A stretch of DNA of 64,000 nucleotides from Synchiropus splendidus (GCF_027744825.2 NC_071340.1:4900501-4964500), one strand, 5' to 3'; positions 36,501-49,200 are shown, counted from the first letter of the stretch. Numbers and translations: made by a program. The notes: a model not told the origin generated them from the letters alone.

Positions 36501-39481
36501 AGAAACTCTGTCCATAAAAACTCTGAACACGCTGCAAAATTAGGTTGTATGCCAAAAATGGTCAACCAAGGAAAAGAAACGATAGCATGGAAGGAAAGTT
36601 GATGTAATAGAAGTGATGTCTACATCTCCATTATGGTCTTGATCATGTTTCAGATGGCCTCCATGAAGATGTTCCAGATCCAGTTCCACACCGGCTTTGT
36701 CCCCAGAAATGCTACCACTGTGAAGTTTGCAAAGTATGTTTCTGATGACTGAAGATTGCATGCAGGAGGTGTGATCTTTGCCTCTCTGTTCTCCTGCTGC
36801 CAGGTATGATCTGGATGCCTGTGACATCCAGGAGAAGTACCCGGACTTGTTCCAGGTGAACCTGGACATTGAAGTGGAACCCAAAGACAGACCCAGCACC
36901 AAGACCCCCCCATGGGACGGCTTCCAGACCAAGGGCCTCAACCCCAAGATCCTCTTTTCGTCACGCGACGAGCAGCAGGAAATCCTTAGCAAGTTTGGTG
37001 AGCAAGTGTGACTTGAGTTTTTCATTAGATTGTTTGTGAGACCTCTTTACGGCCGTCAGGCAAACCAGAGCTGCCACGTCAGCCAGGGACCTCTGCGTTC
37101 TACGACTCTGAGGTGCCACAGTTGACCCAGCCTCCAACTAGCTCCCCTATGACAGAACCAGAGTCACCTGCCAGCACTGACACCAACGCCAACAATTTCT
37201 TCCAAACACTGGATTGGGAAGGTTAGTTATTTGAGTCCATGCTGGTTTTCCATCAAAATGAATTTTATATCAGACACAGCTGAGTCCTGTCTTGTGTGCA
37301 GACGTCAACAGTCCTCAGGAAGCACCAAACATGCACGGAGGACGATCCATGGACGACCTGAGCGACCGGTCAGAGGAGGAGTCATACTCTTATTCCGCCC
37401 CCAGTGGCGAGCCGCTATCTCGAGACCCCAGCGAGCCCTTATTTGATGCTGACTTCCAGGTAAGGAAGGTAATGGACTTTTCACTTCAATCTGCAAGGGC
37501 TGTTCTGACATTGTCCACCTCTACAGAGCATTCCCCCTGCTGCTGATGACTCCCTGTCTGGGGACACAGCAGACCTCCTGGGGTTAAACTGTGAAAACCA
37601 GCAAACACCAGCAGCCACCACTGGAGGTCTGAAAGCTGCCTCTAGTGACCTCCTCAATGACCTGTTCACCCCTCCCAGTGGACAGAACACAGCTGTACAG
37701 GAAGACTTGTTCTTCAGTGGGCCGACCAGCGGGGCCGCCCATGATACCAAACGTGAGCCTCTACCGAGTTCTGTCATTTAATGTGAGCCTAAATGTTCTA
37801 TGGTCTATGCCGCAGCTACGGGCGACCTCTTTGACCCCTTCGGTATGGGCTCTGACTCCAGCCCCGGCTCATCACAACAAGCCTCGGGTCCGGACCTGTT
37901 TGGAGACTTGCTGGGATCAGATGGTTCCTCTGTGAGTGGCTTCGGGTCAGTTCACAATAACACGGCACCTGCAGCCAACAGTAGCCTCTTCAACCTCAGT
38001 GAGTGTTTCAGTGCAGTCGCCATGTTGAACGTGATCACACCAACACTGATGTGTCGTTAAAGACAAGGTGGTGAAAGATCCTCCCAAGATGACGTCATCG
38101 GCCAGTCAGCCGGACCTGCTTGCGGGTTGGGACAGTTGGACGGCTGGGACGTCGGTGGGCATAAGCTCCTCCGCCAGCAAGCCCACACACACCACCACAG
38201 GTGAGGCGCCTTTTCTGTTATCACTGGGGCAACACTTGGCTCTGGAGTATTTCTTAGTCACTGTCTTGAACCAGTCACCAATGGGTTTGCCCCACATCAC
38301 AACCTTTTTAATAACGTATACATATTTTATATCTTTATATCTTACCATATTTTGTAATGGCATTTTTAAACTATGAATTGAAATGAAAGTAGGAATGTGA
38401 TGTTCTTTTATTGATTGTGTAATTTTGAATTTTGTACGTAGCTCCTGGAATGTCATCCATGTCCAAAGCGAAGTCCCAAACGTTCGACCCATTTGCTGAT
38501 TTAGGAAACATCAGCTCCTCCTTGTCAGGTAAAATCTCCATTAAGAAAGTGAAACGACTGTGTTACTGACCTGTGGTCGGCTGTTTCAGGGTCTAGCAGC
38601 GGTCACTTGTCTTTTGGTGGTAAGGCTGCACCATCCTCCTCCTCTGCGAAGCCTCACGCCCAGCCCTGGCAGCATGGAAGGTCTGGCACTGCACCGATAA
38701 AGAACCCTCAGCCTGGACCCAAACCCACCCCCCAGCCTGCCGCCCCACCCCCAAAACCAAACTACAACCTCAACTTTTCCAGTGTGATCGGAGGCAGGGA
38801 GGAGCGTGGTGTTCGAGGACCAGGATTTGGTGCGCGTTTATAGCAACTTCTGAATCCGATTTATTTCGACTGTCTGCATCACTCCACATACTGAGATGGG
38901 TCTGATTTCTCTGCAGGCCCCAAACCGAAAGTGAAGGAGGACGATTTCGAGGATCTGTTGTCCACGCAGGGTTTCGCCTCCAAGCCCGACAGGAAAGGAC
39001 CGCGGACCATTGCAGAGATGAGGAGGCAGGAGTTGACCAAAGACACAGACCCGCTCAAACTCCAGGTCACTGCTCACATCTGGTCAGAACAGCACATTGT
39101 GCACCTCAAGTCTTCATCCATGTGTGTTTGTAGATCCTCGACTGGATCGAGGGGAAGGAGCGGAACATCCGAGCCCTGCTGTCGACGCTGCACACTGTGC
39201 TTTGGGAGGGGGAGACACGTTGGTCCCCCGTCAGCATGGCTGACCTGTTGACCCCAAACCAGGTGAAGAAGTTCTACAGGAAGGCTGTGCTGGTCGTCCA
39301 CCCGGACAAGGTGAGCCTAAACTTGGTTTGATCATCAGCTGTCCGTCAGTTCAATAAGAACAGCTTGTGTCCTCCGCAGGCGACTGGTCAGCCCTACGAG
39401 CAGTACGCCAAGATGATCTTCATGGAGCTCAACGACGCCTGGTCAGAGTTCGAGAACCAGGGTTCGAAGGCGCTCTTCTGA
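21558..39481 (+). CDS. gak: cyclin G-associated kinase (auxilin 2), complete, 29 coding exons
   Basis: Ser/Thr kinase and Hsc70 co-chaperone that uncoats clathrin vesicles at the trans-Golgi and plasma membrane. Coding exons: 21558-21699, 23773-23834, 26392-26451, 26669-26783, 27662-27804, 27879-28004, 28422-28511, 28596-28731, 28944-29056, 30429-30507, 32014-32131, 34748-34797, 34870-35018, 35327-35449, 35508-35641, 35703-35897, 35973-36090, 36654-36733, 36804-36997, 37060-37221, 37302-37459, 37527-37752, 37816-37998, 38063-38200, 38442-38528, 38590-38829, 38917-39065, 39134-39310, 39380-39481. They sum to 3849 nt, 1282 residues (human 1311). Domains: kinase about 36-310 with Lys68, HRD Asp172 and DFG Asp190; PTEN-like phosphatase about 395-560; C2 about 565-705; disordered linker with DPF and DLF motifs; C-terminal J domain with HPD at 1246-1248. 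The kinase domain separates it from auxilin 1 (DNAJC6). All junctions keep frame and no damage was seen. Confidence 0.98.
22121..22682 (-). mobile_element. L2/Rex-like LINE, 3' end
   Basis: A minus-strand frame of 122 codons (22314-22682) reads [21 protein letters not shown], then [20 protein letters not shown] and ends [13 protein letters not shown]. This is the standard C-terminal region of fish L2/CR1-clade LINE polyproteins, followed on the same strand by a short 3' UTR and AAT/AAAT-rich tail (22121-22313). It is 5'-truncated and lies in GAK intron 1. Confidence 0.85.
24152..25209. mobile_element. non-autonomous hAT transposon with perfect 8-bp target duplication
   Basis: The octamer CAGCAAAC is duplicated at 24144-24151 and 25210-25217. 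The ends TAGGGATGGGCGATAT and, reverse-complemented, TAGGGAAGGGCGATAT differ by one base in 16. An 8-bp duplication with TAGGG-type ends is the hAT signature. No transposase frame is present in the 1058 bp. It is inserted in GAK intron 2, and the relative at 11153 is in the opposite orientation. Confidence 0.9.
25301..25419. mobile_element. short hAT-like MITE
   Basis: It begins TAGGAATGCACCGATCC and ends GTGCGTCCCTA, giving imperfect 11-bp inverted ends around a 119-bp core rich in CGATAC repeats. No target duplication was found. GAK intron 2. Confidence 0.45.
25740..26100 (-). mobile_element. Tc1/mariner transposase 3' fragment
   Basis: On the minus strand 25866-26057 encodes [20 protein letters not shown] and [18 protein letters not shown], the C-terminal part of a Tc1-like transposase including the last acidic residue of the catalytic triad in NPIE. 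The sequence continues toward 25800 as a decayed end of the same frame. It is truncated at both sides and not functional. It lies in GAK intron 2. Confidence 0.85.
26452..26668 (+). other. gak: GAK intron 3, probable U12-type (minor class) intron
   Basis: The donor reads GTATCCTC, one base from the U12 5' consensus (A/G)TATCCTT. A perfect U12 branch-point element TTCCTTGAC lies at 26645-26653, with the branch adenosine about 15 nt before the AG at 26667-26668. There is no long pyrimidine tract. Both ends fit the minor spliceosome, and the flanking exons join in frame (phase 0). Confidence 0.8.
27662..28511 (+). other. gak: GAK exons 5-7, kinase catalytic core
   Basis: Exon 5 ends with the catalytic loop VIHRDLK (Asp172). 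Exon 6 begins IENLLIS and carries CDFGSA (Asp190, bases 27924-27926). Exon 7 carries the APE-equivalent [14 protein letters not shown]. The set is complete, so kinase activity is expected. NAK-family kinases (GAK, AAK1, BIKE) phosphorylate AP-1 and AP-2 mu subunits. Confidence 0.93.
29057..30428 (+). other. GAK intron 9, no gene seen
   Basis: It holds a 12-bp hairpin at 30322-30356 and short frames without family resemblance. No transposon ends were recognised. Confidence 0.5.
30322..30356. repeat. 12-bp inverted repeat (hairpin)
   Basis: Arm CGGCTATGTCAG (30322-30333) pairs perfectly with CTGACATAGCCG (30345-30356) around an 11-nt loop. It lies 72 bp upstream of GAK exon 10. Confidence 0.8.
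38917..39481 (+). other. gak: GAK J domain (last three exons)
   Basis: The exons contain [20 protein letters not shown]. The HPD tripeptide is encoded at 39299-39307, just before the exon 28 donor. This is the auxilin-type C-terminal DnaJ domain that recruits Hsc70 to clathrin coats. The protein ends ENQGSKALF, like the vertebrate GAK terminus. Confidence 0.96.
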
Positions 39482-40895
39482 AAGTGGATGCTTGATTTTC
39501 ACGCCAGGATCTCGCCTGGGTTCTATGAGACAGGACTGAGCCCACATTGGGCCTTTAGGGGGCGCTGAGCCTCTGAGAGGTGTCCTCTCGATCATTCCCT
39601 TCTTTCTTAACACAAGTGGCTCCGGAACTCATGGCTGACTGGTGCGACTGGTTGGCGCACAATCATGCGGAGTGTTGGATGATTTTAACTACAAGAAACA
39701 GCCTTCTTAGCATGAGAAACCATCGTGCAGTGGTCCGTATCAAGGTAACCAACTTTTTTAAGACATCCTGACACAAAATGCTGCTTCTACCACCACTGTG
39801 ACGCACACTGTCACGCACAGAGGATGAAGGCAAACACCCTGTTTTATCAAAAGTGCTCTTTCTTTTCGTGTCCATCCTGACCATGACGCGTCACCAGGAT
39901 CGTCCACTAGAGGGTGGTAGCTGATCAAGTGCTCTTTTTGTCATGTTACCGAAAACCATCCCTTAAAAACGGCATAAGCCCCGCCCCATGAACGTTGGTT
40001 GAATTAAAGATGTAGGAAAGATGGATCCTGACACAGGTCGATCATTTTTGTCATCATCATCATCATCATCATTGTTTGTTTTAACTCAAAGGAAGTGAAA
40101 TTCAGGAGAAACTTATAAGTAGCACGACTGGTGTAAAATGAGAGGACCAACATGAACCTGGAGTTTGTTTTTAACTGCTTTCAGGGATCACTTCTCTGTT
40201 TCGTTGGACGATTCCACGAAAACACCAGTATCATAGTGTTTTGCAGAAAGTTGGCTTTCATAGTTAGTTTTCAAAAGTGTTAACAATCCTCGTGTACATT
40301 CCATCTCGCTATAATTATGTTAACCTAGACGTTGGTCCTTTTTACAGCCTGAAAACGCGACACACGAGCGCTAATTACGATTCCATATTTTCAGTCTCCA
40401 GTCTGAATGAGCTACAAATTAAACACTTCCTCTCTTGTGTTTATGCTTTTCTCAAGACAACATCCCTCTCATGTAAATAAGTATTTGTTTGAAGGAATCA
40501 TTTTGTGGAAGAGTTTGTGTTTGATACCTTTTTGTTTATACCTCACGGACCAATCACATCACGTGTTTATTTATTACTCGGGTGCAGGTGAAACGTTAAC
40601 GGCACAAGTATAGATCCAGATAATATATAAGTAGAATGTGTGCGGAGGTTCTCGGATGAATCATGTGGTTCCAAAGCGTCTTACAAAAACATGAATGTGC
40701 TTTTTATGAAGCGATATATATCCTCGTTCTCCCTTTTTTTATTTGTGCGTCTGTCGCGACTTGATTTGCATTTTAAGAAGTTCCATTCTGCTGTTCTCCT
40801 TGTTGCTGTGAAGAATCATATCAACAGCATTTAACTCGATAAAATATGAATGTTAATTTCAATGCTAAAACAAATGATTAAAATTCTTTATCTAC
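39482..40895 (+). other. gak: GAK 3' UTR (inferred)
   Basis: Sequence after the stop contains no gene. It has a (CAT)n run at 40051-40072. Candidate ATTAAA polyadenylation hexamers lie at 40003-40008 and 40877-40882. The true 3' end is not determined. Confidence 0.45.
40051..40072. repeat. (CAT)n microsatellite in the GAK 3' UTR
   Basis: Seven TCA/CAT trinucleotide units in a row. Confidence 0.85.
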
Positions 40896-41236
40896 TGACT
40901 GGTGACTAAATTATTTTTTGGCTCATGGGCACTAATTTGATGGAAGACACCATGCTAGGTAGTACTTCGAACACACTCGCTAGGTTGTGTTTTGCTTCCC
41001 CATATATGGTTTATCTGAGGGCATGGCAGCACTAATGTCTGCAGTCTTGAACACTTCACCCTGAGTAGCCACTAATTTAACCTGTTTTTGGATTTCAGTT
41101 CCATATCAGCCTGGACCACAGATAGTCATGGGGGATGGGTCACAAACTAAGTGAATTCCAATCTGACATCTAAATCCATCTGGGATGCAACAAGGGGAAG
41201 GACACAAATGCACAAACACCAATAATGTATTAAGGA

Positions 41237-41242
41237 TTTATT
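41237..41242 (-). promoter_or_regulatory. polyadenylation signal AATAAA (minus strand)
   Basis: TTTATT on the plus strand, about 660 bp downstream of the stop codon of the acidic gene at 41898. GAK and this gene therefore converge, with their 3' ends only a few hundred bases apart. Confidence 0.4.
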
Positions 41243-41897
41243 GATTTGCAGATTTGAAAATGAAAACAAATTAACAAAGATTGTCTAGTATGAGACGTGT
41301 GGTTGAGCAAGTCGAGGTTAGTATTGAAATTTAAATGTCAGTTTCACATTGCAGCACAAAACTTATTTGAGTTAAAAGAAGGAGAATATGTTGACTGAAT
41401 AGATAAAGTTGGGCGTAGTCGGGTGAATCTTGACTGAAGATCGCAACAGATGTCCCAGACAACCGTACTTTGGTGGGTCACACCTTTGTGAGACTTATGA
41501 GACACTGCAGTGTCCGCGTCTGCACATGGAGATCTGCAGCCTGGGCAGGAAGCAAATGGTGGCATGTCAACATCTGGCCAACAGAAAAGATGAGCAGGAA
41601 AAGGCACTTCAAAGTGTAGAAATCGCTTAGAAAGTGAGCACAAAAAGAAGAAAGGAGTGAGGGTGAGCCGGGTGAATCCCAGAAAGCTGGAGGTCTGCCA
41701 CTTGACACTGAAACAAGAGAGTATTTGTATCTATATCTTTTAGAAGACCAATGATAAAGTACAAATCATTAATCAATTGTTTGAAACTCAAAATAGATAT
41801 GTGAATGCTAAGTTAACAATGCTGACTTTCCTGAGTAGGGAGTAGTTAAACTAGTGAAATAGGTTCTGAATGAGATTCACCTGTGAAGATGGCGCCC

Positions 41898-44800
41898 CTA
41901 GCCCTCAATGGTGACCTCTGAAGCAATGTGTCCGTTCAGCACCGTTTCCACAGACACCTCCTGACAACAAGAGGTGTACATCAGAAGAGGTCATTGGTGA
42001 AAGGACGGGATGCAGTGCAGATCAGATCAGATTCAGACTCATTTACCGACATGATCCCAGTCAACACGTCTCAAAGTGGTTATTGCAGTTGAACTTGTCA
42101 AGAGTGAAGTAACTGGACCAGCCAGCAGTGACATTGGGTGCGAGCATTACCATCGAGCTCAGTGACAGAGACTCCACAGGAAGTTGCGTCTGGTACGGCA
42201 GCTCATAGGTTTCACACTTCAGGTTCACGTTTGTCTCCTAGATGGTCCAGCACAGACGCAATTAGAGTTTTGTGTCTGAAGTTTTCAAGTTGTTCATGTG
42301 GTAGAGAGACTCACAGCGATGGGTTCTTCAGCAGGCTGAGGCTCAGCATGGGTCTCATCAGCAGGTTCGGCATCCATCGTGTCACTCCTCTGTGAAGTTG
42401 AGTTGTCTGATGTTAACATCACTCATCAAGTGGTCACTTCCAGCTTCTGATGTGTTCTCACTACCTCAGCTGCAGGTTCAGCACCATCCAACACCGAGAC
42501 TGCTTCAGTTACAACAAAGTCCCCAGCCAGCTTGTCGGCCCCATCCTGCTCAGATGAGAGAGAAGACACCTCCATCTTCAGGTTCAGCACAACTGTACCC
42601 TCTAACCCTTCAACTCCATTAGAGAAATAATTTATATCAAGAACATTTTAGTGACGCATCAGTACAAGCAAAATCTATTGTGGAGTCAAAATTCATGATT
42701 CTGTACATGCCAACAAAAAACTGAAAACTGACTCCACTGGAGAAAAATGAGTTTGTTTTGTACTATAATATATGAACTATATGAAAGATAATTTGCTGAA
42801 AGAAACGAAACGACTTGAATTTGGAGTTCATCGAGATGCAGGGAAACAGAAAATATTCACCTCTTTGGACTCTGGAATGGCTTCTTCAGACTCTTCTGGT
42901 GCTTTTTCAGGCTCAGACACCTCAGGCTCTGTCTCCTTGGGCTCAGATAGTTCCGGTTCGGTGTCTTTGGCCTCAGATACTTCTGGTTCGCTGTCTTTGG
43001 GCTCAGACACCTCTGGTTCGGTCTCTATGGCCTCAGATACTTCCGGTTCGGTCTCTTTGGGCTCAGACACCTCCGGTTCGGTCTCCTTGGGCTCAGACAC
43101 CTCCGGTTCGGTCTCTTTGGGCTCAGATACCTCCGGTTCGGTCTCCTTGGGCTCAGACACCTCCGGTTCGGTCTCCTTGGGCTCAGACACCTCCGGTTGT
43201 GACACCTCTGGTCTTAATATATTGGTCTCCTCCTCTACACCTACAGGAGCCTCTTCTTCTGTGGAAACAGCTGCCTGATGTTCAGCCGACGTCACTGTGG
43301 CTGGTTCTGTTGCGGTACAAACAGCTATCTCTTGAGTTTCCCTCAGAGGTTCTACAGTTCCTTCTACTTCCTCCTCCTGTTGTTCCTGAGCTTCTGCTTC
43401 AGGATCACATGGCTCCACTGTCTGCACAAAAAACATCACAAATTTGATAAATCACGTCAGCTAGGGACTAAACTTGGTTCCAACCAAACAATAGTGGTCT
43501 TCTTGAGCACAGCACACTGTAAACTTCAGGTATTCATTTGGAATGCACATAAAAGCACTGTGAGGTGAGTGTTAGCTCCAGCACTCGGCTCTGGATCTTC
43601 CTAGGTTTTTGAAAGCGTCTCTGCCAGAATATACATAGCTTTCCAGTGACCTTGACGATGATCCACATGAGAACTTTTGGAATACCACCTGTCATCTGAA
43701 ATCATGTCAGGTTCACACCTTCTGGGATAGTCACGCCTCAGGCCCAGACCATATAGACACTTGGTGAGACGAACACGTGTTTCAATGCCTCTTTACCTCA
43801 TCAGCTCCTGCCTCCTCTGGAGTGTCAGCTGGGGAGGTCACCTGTGAGAGAGGGGGAAAACAAACTGGTTCACAAATGGTGGAGGTGGCAGCTCCTCGTA
43901 ATGTGGGAACGGCAATTTGCACTGGCAGTCCCTCTAGAAAGGTTCAGTAACCTGTAGCAGAAAATAATTCAATGCATAGGTATGGTCTTCATAATAAAAT
44001 GCCAAAGTTCCCAGGATAAATGCACGAATCTGAAGCTCGGTTGTGTCAACGTTAAGCTATATTATCTGACTGCAGCTACAGTTCAGACTGGCAGTGTGGT
44101 CATTTTGGGAAAACGGACACTTCTGAGGCTCATGATGGCCCTGGACAGATCTGGATATTTCATGAGTTTTAGGCAGAAATAAAGGAGTGCTTTCTCCCTG
44201 CACTGAGAACCGAGCTGTAGTCACGGAAAGCGATGCTTTTGTTGCTGGATGGACACCATCACACTGCCTAAAGGGCCTGCAAAGAATGGTCCTCAAGAAT
44301 TGAGGGGGGGTGGTAGTCCGCCGAGAGCCCTGGCACCCACAGTGCAGCCAAGTAGGCTGAGGCACAGTGGCATCACCACGAGAGAGACATCAATATTTCA
44401 AGTCTTATAGTCAGACAGTAAATTATTTAGTTGATTTCGTTCAGACACATCTTCAATGTGGAGCAAATTGCAAATACAGAAATGAAGCTTTACGGCCAAG
44501 GTTGCCAGGAACACCTACCAGTGCAGATCCCTTTCAATAGTGTTCCCTATGAACACTTTGCTCAGAACTGCCCTCACAGGTCGAAACTACAGGGAGAAAA
44601 TTTAGCACAAACCTGCAACCAGCTTTTGCACGCATTGGTTTTCACTGGCGAACACTGGAATGCACATAAACCCATTTAGCACTCTTTAAAAGAGACATTC
44701 CTCGGGGCCAATTGTGAACCAAGAAATGAGAGAGGTGCAACAAAAAGTGCTGGAGGCGCTGTTGTAAAAACCAAACAGGGAGTCTAAAGATATCGAACTC

Positions 44801-46219
44801 AAAACAGATTTAGCTTGCACACAGATGCTATAGAAAACAAAATAAATCGAAGCAATACAGCAGGCACAGACTGTGACAATCTCCAAGTAGACACATGCAA
44901 CACGTTCTTCCTTCACTGAGTTTGGAAGGACATGGTCTCATCACCAACTGTCAAAGTACTGATGTATAACTCTCGAAGAACAACCACTTCCTTGTAGGTA
45001 GCTCATTTCAATAAACCTCAATCTGGGTGACAATGACTTGCGGTGACTACCGTGTATGTCCCGCTCACTTGTTGTGCGCTGTCTTTACGAAATAACTGTT
45101 TTTCTTCAGGCCTCTCATTTGCTTTTCAGAGAGTTATGTTAACAACTGCTTTCACCATCATCTCCACACCCTGCAGTACAGCTGGTCGTTTGCATTTTTC
45201 TGCAAGTGGCCACATTCCAATAGGACATTCCATTATTAAACGTCAAAATGTGAATCTGAGCCTTGACCCCAAGTTCTTATAATGACATTTGTTTCAGACG
45301 AGGAGATCCAATTCTCCATCTCAAGTCGCTACCAGTTTTACTGGAACCCTTTGATGAGATCAAGACCCCAGTTGTCTCGCTTGGAGACATTCCTGATGGC
45401 TGGTTTTCCACTGACCAGTTGTAACAGGGTTGTCTGCTTTCAGAGTCATGGTTGGTTCGGATGCATAGACACAGTTATTTTAAACTGCCAATGCACATTA
45501 AATAGCCAGGGGGGCCTTAGAGACAAGTGTCTCAATGGAGGAGCAGTCAGACCTAAGAACTTGTTGGTGACAATCATTGGCTTCAGCATATCAAGACCAC
45601 TGGTGCACAGTAAGAGCAACTACCAACAGACAAGTGCAATTTCAGGTTAAGCTTATTTATCGCATTGAGCCAGACAGAGCAACGGCGGTGCCTAATTTAC
45701 TGAGAAGTCAGAGTGGTTTTCTCATGAGACCTAAGATGGATGGCTTGTTGGCACCAATATCCAAGAAAAGAAAGAAAAGTTAAACACACAGGCCCATTAT
45801 ATGTTGTCCTGAACATTATTATTATTTCCAAACCATACACCAATAATATAATCAATAAATCAGACTCTGTAACTCTTGACACTGCACTCTCCCTCCATGG
45901 ACTGAATCATGAATCGACAGTGTTGAATGGCACCCATCCACCATTGTATGTGAAAGGGGGAGGAGAAAAACAAACAGTCAATGGGAGGAAGTAAGAAGTG
46001 TAGGCGTGAGGGGCGGAACCAAGGAGAGGTTGAGGGAAGAAGCAGATTGTAACAAAATGTTCAGCAGGAGCCCCACCCTCAAACCCCCTCCAGCAACAAA
46101 ACACCAAGAGTGCTCAACAGACCTGAGGAGACAACACTCACCTGGGTGTCTGTGTTAGGGTCCTGAGGAGGAGGTGCCGCCTCCTTTGGGCCAAAAATCC
46201 AGCTGAAGACGAGCCCCAT
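41898..46219 (-). CDS. same gene, predicted short isoform from an alternative first exon
   Basis: An exon at 46219-46142 starts ATG and reads MGLVFSWIFGPKEAAPPP then QDPNTDTQ (26 codons), followed by a GTGAG donor. It ends in phase 0, exactly as exon 2 of the long isoform does, so it can join the exon 43841-43797 and the rest, giving 329 residues. Gly2 with Ser6 fits the N-myristoylation consensus (MGxxxS/T), and the hydrophobic LVFSWIF stretch would favour membrane contact. The long isoform would skip this exon. Existence of the transcript is inferred from the open frame, start context and splice site only. Confidence 0.55.
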
Positions 46220-49200
46220 TACAGAGACAAATCTGACAGGACAGATGCCTGTATGTGTTTTAACTCACAGCAGAAGTGAGGGAGCAGAGCACTAAGTGTG
46301 GAGAGAAGTAAGTGCCGTGGCTGGGAGGGAGTAGCAGAAGGGGTGTGCGCTGCAGAAAGAGCTTTACAAGCATTCTGCAACTTGGCCCCTATAGAAAGTG
46401 GGCTGAGCCTTGCAAGTAGATATTCACGTTTTTAAGATACAAACAAGGTCGCAGGGTACATTGCTGCGTGCTAATGGTGGTCTCTGTGATGCACAGTGAA
46501 GCTTGGAATTGAAACTCACTCATGAAATGTGTCCACAATGTTTGCTCAACAGAATCAAGTTGAACTCACTCATCTTTCACCAGTTGTGATACGGAAACAT
46601 GCACACCGAGGCTGTGTCTCTCCATCTGGTCCTGGGTCTTCCCACAGGACAAGCAATTCAACCATCTTACTTGACAGACGGTAGCTCTGCACCACGTCTC
46701 CAATGTGTCCAAGAATCAAATGTATATTATATTATTATACATATTTTATTATATTATTATTGTTGTGTACTCCACCATACAACCAAGGTGATATTTCAGC
46801 ATGACTTGTCTGAGTCTTGCTTGAGACCCCTGGTCTAAAACATCAATCGACGAAGGCGGTGTGTGTCAAGCCAAGTCAGAGGCATTGTCAGCCCTATCCC
46901 CTCCACAGGAATAATGGCTGCCCACAAGTCAAACAGACAAACAATCTCAGATGAAACTCAGCAATGGCGTGTCTAGTCCATCATTTTAAATGGAACCCCA
47001 GCACCCATGAAACTTACACATTTATAAAACTCCCTTCCAGTTTAACAAAAAAATAAAAAATCACAATAAAAAATATATCAGTTGTGGTCACATTTCTGCA
47101 TCTGCAATTCACAACAGTGAGTCTCGGCTTCAAATTAACATTTTCCTAACCTTATGTATCAAAAAAAATAAAATAAATGGGATCACCAGTGGCTTGATAG
47201 TGGTTTCCAAAATTAAACAAGGTAATGACAGTCCAACTAATGGCAAATAACTTCATGATTTGACTGTGTTTACATCTCATTTGAATGGTTTATTCAACTA
47301 AACTGAACCTTTTGCATTCAGTTTACTTTGGGTTAAATAGTGCAGATGAAGACATGAAAACAAACAACCTGGACTCAAGTCTACATGTCCTTCCAAGACA
47401 GTGACTCGTTACCACCCGCACTAAAGTGAAAGTGAGGTTGCAGTTGTTTTATCTTAACATCAGTTCACCTCTTAATTCACGGTCAACTTCAAGTGAAAGC
47501 AGAGTTATGTTGAGTTATGTTTCTCCTGTTATAATTATAACGTTGTAGCTTAAACAAACTCACATGTTGTCAAGTTATTTCCCTCTTTAAAATGCTCCAC
47601 AAACCAACCTGTCGCTTCCAGTTAAGACAGAACTTTGTTCAACAGGTTGATGCTTCTTACCTCGGCCTCTGGTTCTGCTTTGGCAGGCTCAGTTGGTGGT
47701 GTTGGAAAAACTGGTGCTTTTTCTGCAACCTCCACTTCAGCTGGAATCTCTTGCAGAACCTCAGTCTCCGGCTCACATGGCACCGGAGGTTCAACTGGCT
47801 CTGTCACAGCCAGTTGTAGTTCAACTACCGTTGCCTCCTCTTTGGGGACAGCAGTGGGGGCCACATCGAGAGGCTGGGATACTTCAATCTTTTCCTCTTT
47901 CTTCTGGGTTGCTGAAGGTGCTGCACTAACAGCGACTCTCTGTGTCGCTTTAGCTGGAGCACAGATGACATGCTGTTCTTCAAGGGCTCTTCTTTGGGCC
48001 TGCTGCAGGAATAGACAGAAAGCATCCCATAAGACAAATAGAAGAAAGCAAGTGTCATGTTTTTCTTTTATTTTGTGCTTAGTCTTCCTGTTACTCTCAT
48101 TGATCAGCCCGAGGACTTGGCTGCTGTTAAAGGCGTGCACCTGGAACTGATTCCATTCAATCCACACACCTATGAATACCCCTGCTCTCGCGCAGGTGTG
48201 GGATCGACATTGCTCCCGGGTGCGTTGTTTCTATGGTTCTGTTCTGTTTTGCACCTGGTTGGGCGACTCTTCCCTCTGTTCTACTTCTGTTACTTCATGA
48301 ATAAATTAGTTGTTACATTTTATTCTCGTTGTCACATCTTCTTGCTGCTGGTTACCACTCACACTATGCAGCCCCAGACAGCAAGAGATGTTATAAGATG
48401 ATCTCTCCTTATGTCCTGGAAACGCAGTGTTTAAGTTTGTATGAAGAATTAGTTGCACGGTGTCCAAAATGATCCCAATTAAATGGCCGCCATCATGTTC
48501 TAGACACTGCACAGCAGTGCAGTAACAGAGTGCAGTTTGGAGTATCCAAACAGTTCTGACAGGTTTGGTGGAGCGGGGCTGAAAAGTGCTGGATCAGCAG
48601 AGGTGTTGGGTGCCCCGCGGCACAGACAGTGGACCTAATCACATCATAATCAGGATATTATCAGGTTACAATCACTTGCCCAGAAATGCTTTTGTTAGTC
48701 CTTTCGCACACTGGATCCACGCTGTAAGCCGACTGTGTGTGTGTGTGTGTGTGCCATTGGTGTCTGTCCAGCCACCTTCTGTGAAAACAACCCCTGGCTC
48801 CTCCCTGCCAGCGGGACTGCTCACAAAACTCCAAAGCTCCATTGTGAGGTTTGTCTTGGCTAAAAACAAATATTGACCAAGGTGAAGGAATTCCGTTAAG
48901 AGGGGGGGACACTCAAGTGTCCAGTCCCCTTATCTCTTTGTGGTGATAATGGCGAGCTCTGGCTATCTTTCAGGGACCTTCTTATCTGAGTGTCACTGAC
49001 AGCCTCTTAGGGAGCAAGACTGTGCAGAGCCAAATATGCCTCACAGATGCAAGACATCTCTTGAGGCCAAACAGATGACTGGATAAAGTTGCTGAACTGG
49101 CCAGGCAGTCGAAAAGACTTGAGGCCATTGAGGAGGACAGCGGATGCGTGCTGTGGAAAAATGCATTTAAAGTACATTCCGTTTTTAACAAGGCCTTGTC

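Noticed and set aside
42815..43447. Long plus-strand frames (168 and 210 codons) across the minisatellite.
   Set aside because: They are antisense shadows of the repeat exon. Only the minus strand has matching splice sites and flanking exons.
43982..44365. 102-codon minus frame with Arg/Thr/Pro-rich text, possibly a LINE tail.
   Set aside because: Resemblance to LINE C-termini was too weak to name.
45282..45650. Plus-strand frame of 122 codons.
   Set aside because: Composition is unremarkable, there is no recognisable motif, and it lies in an intron of the acidic gene.
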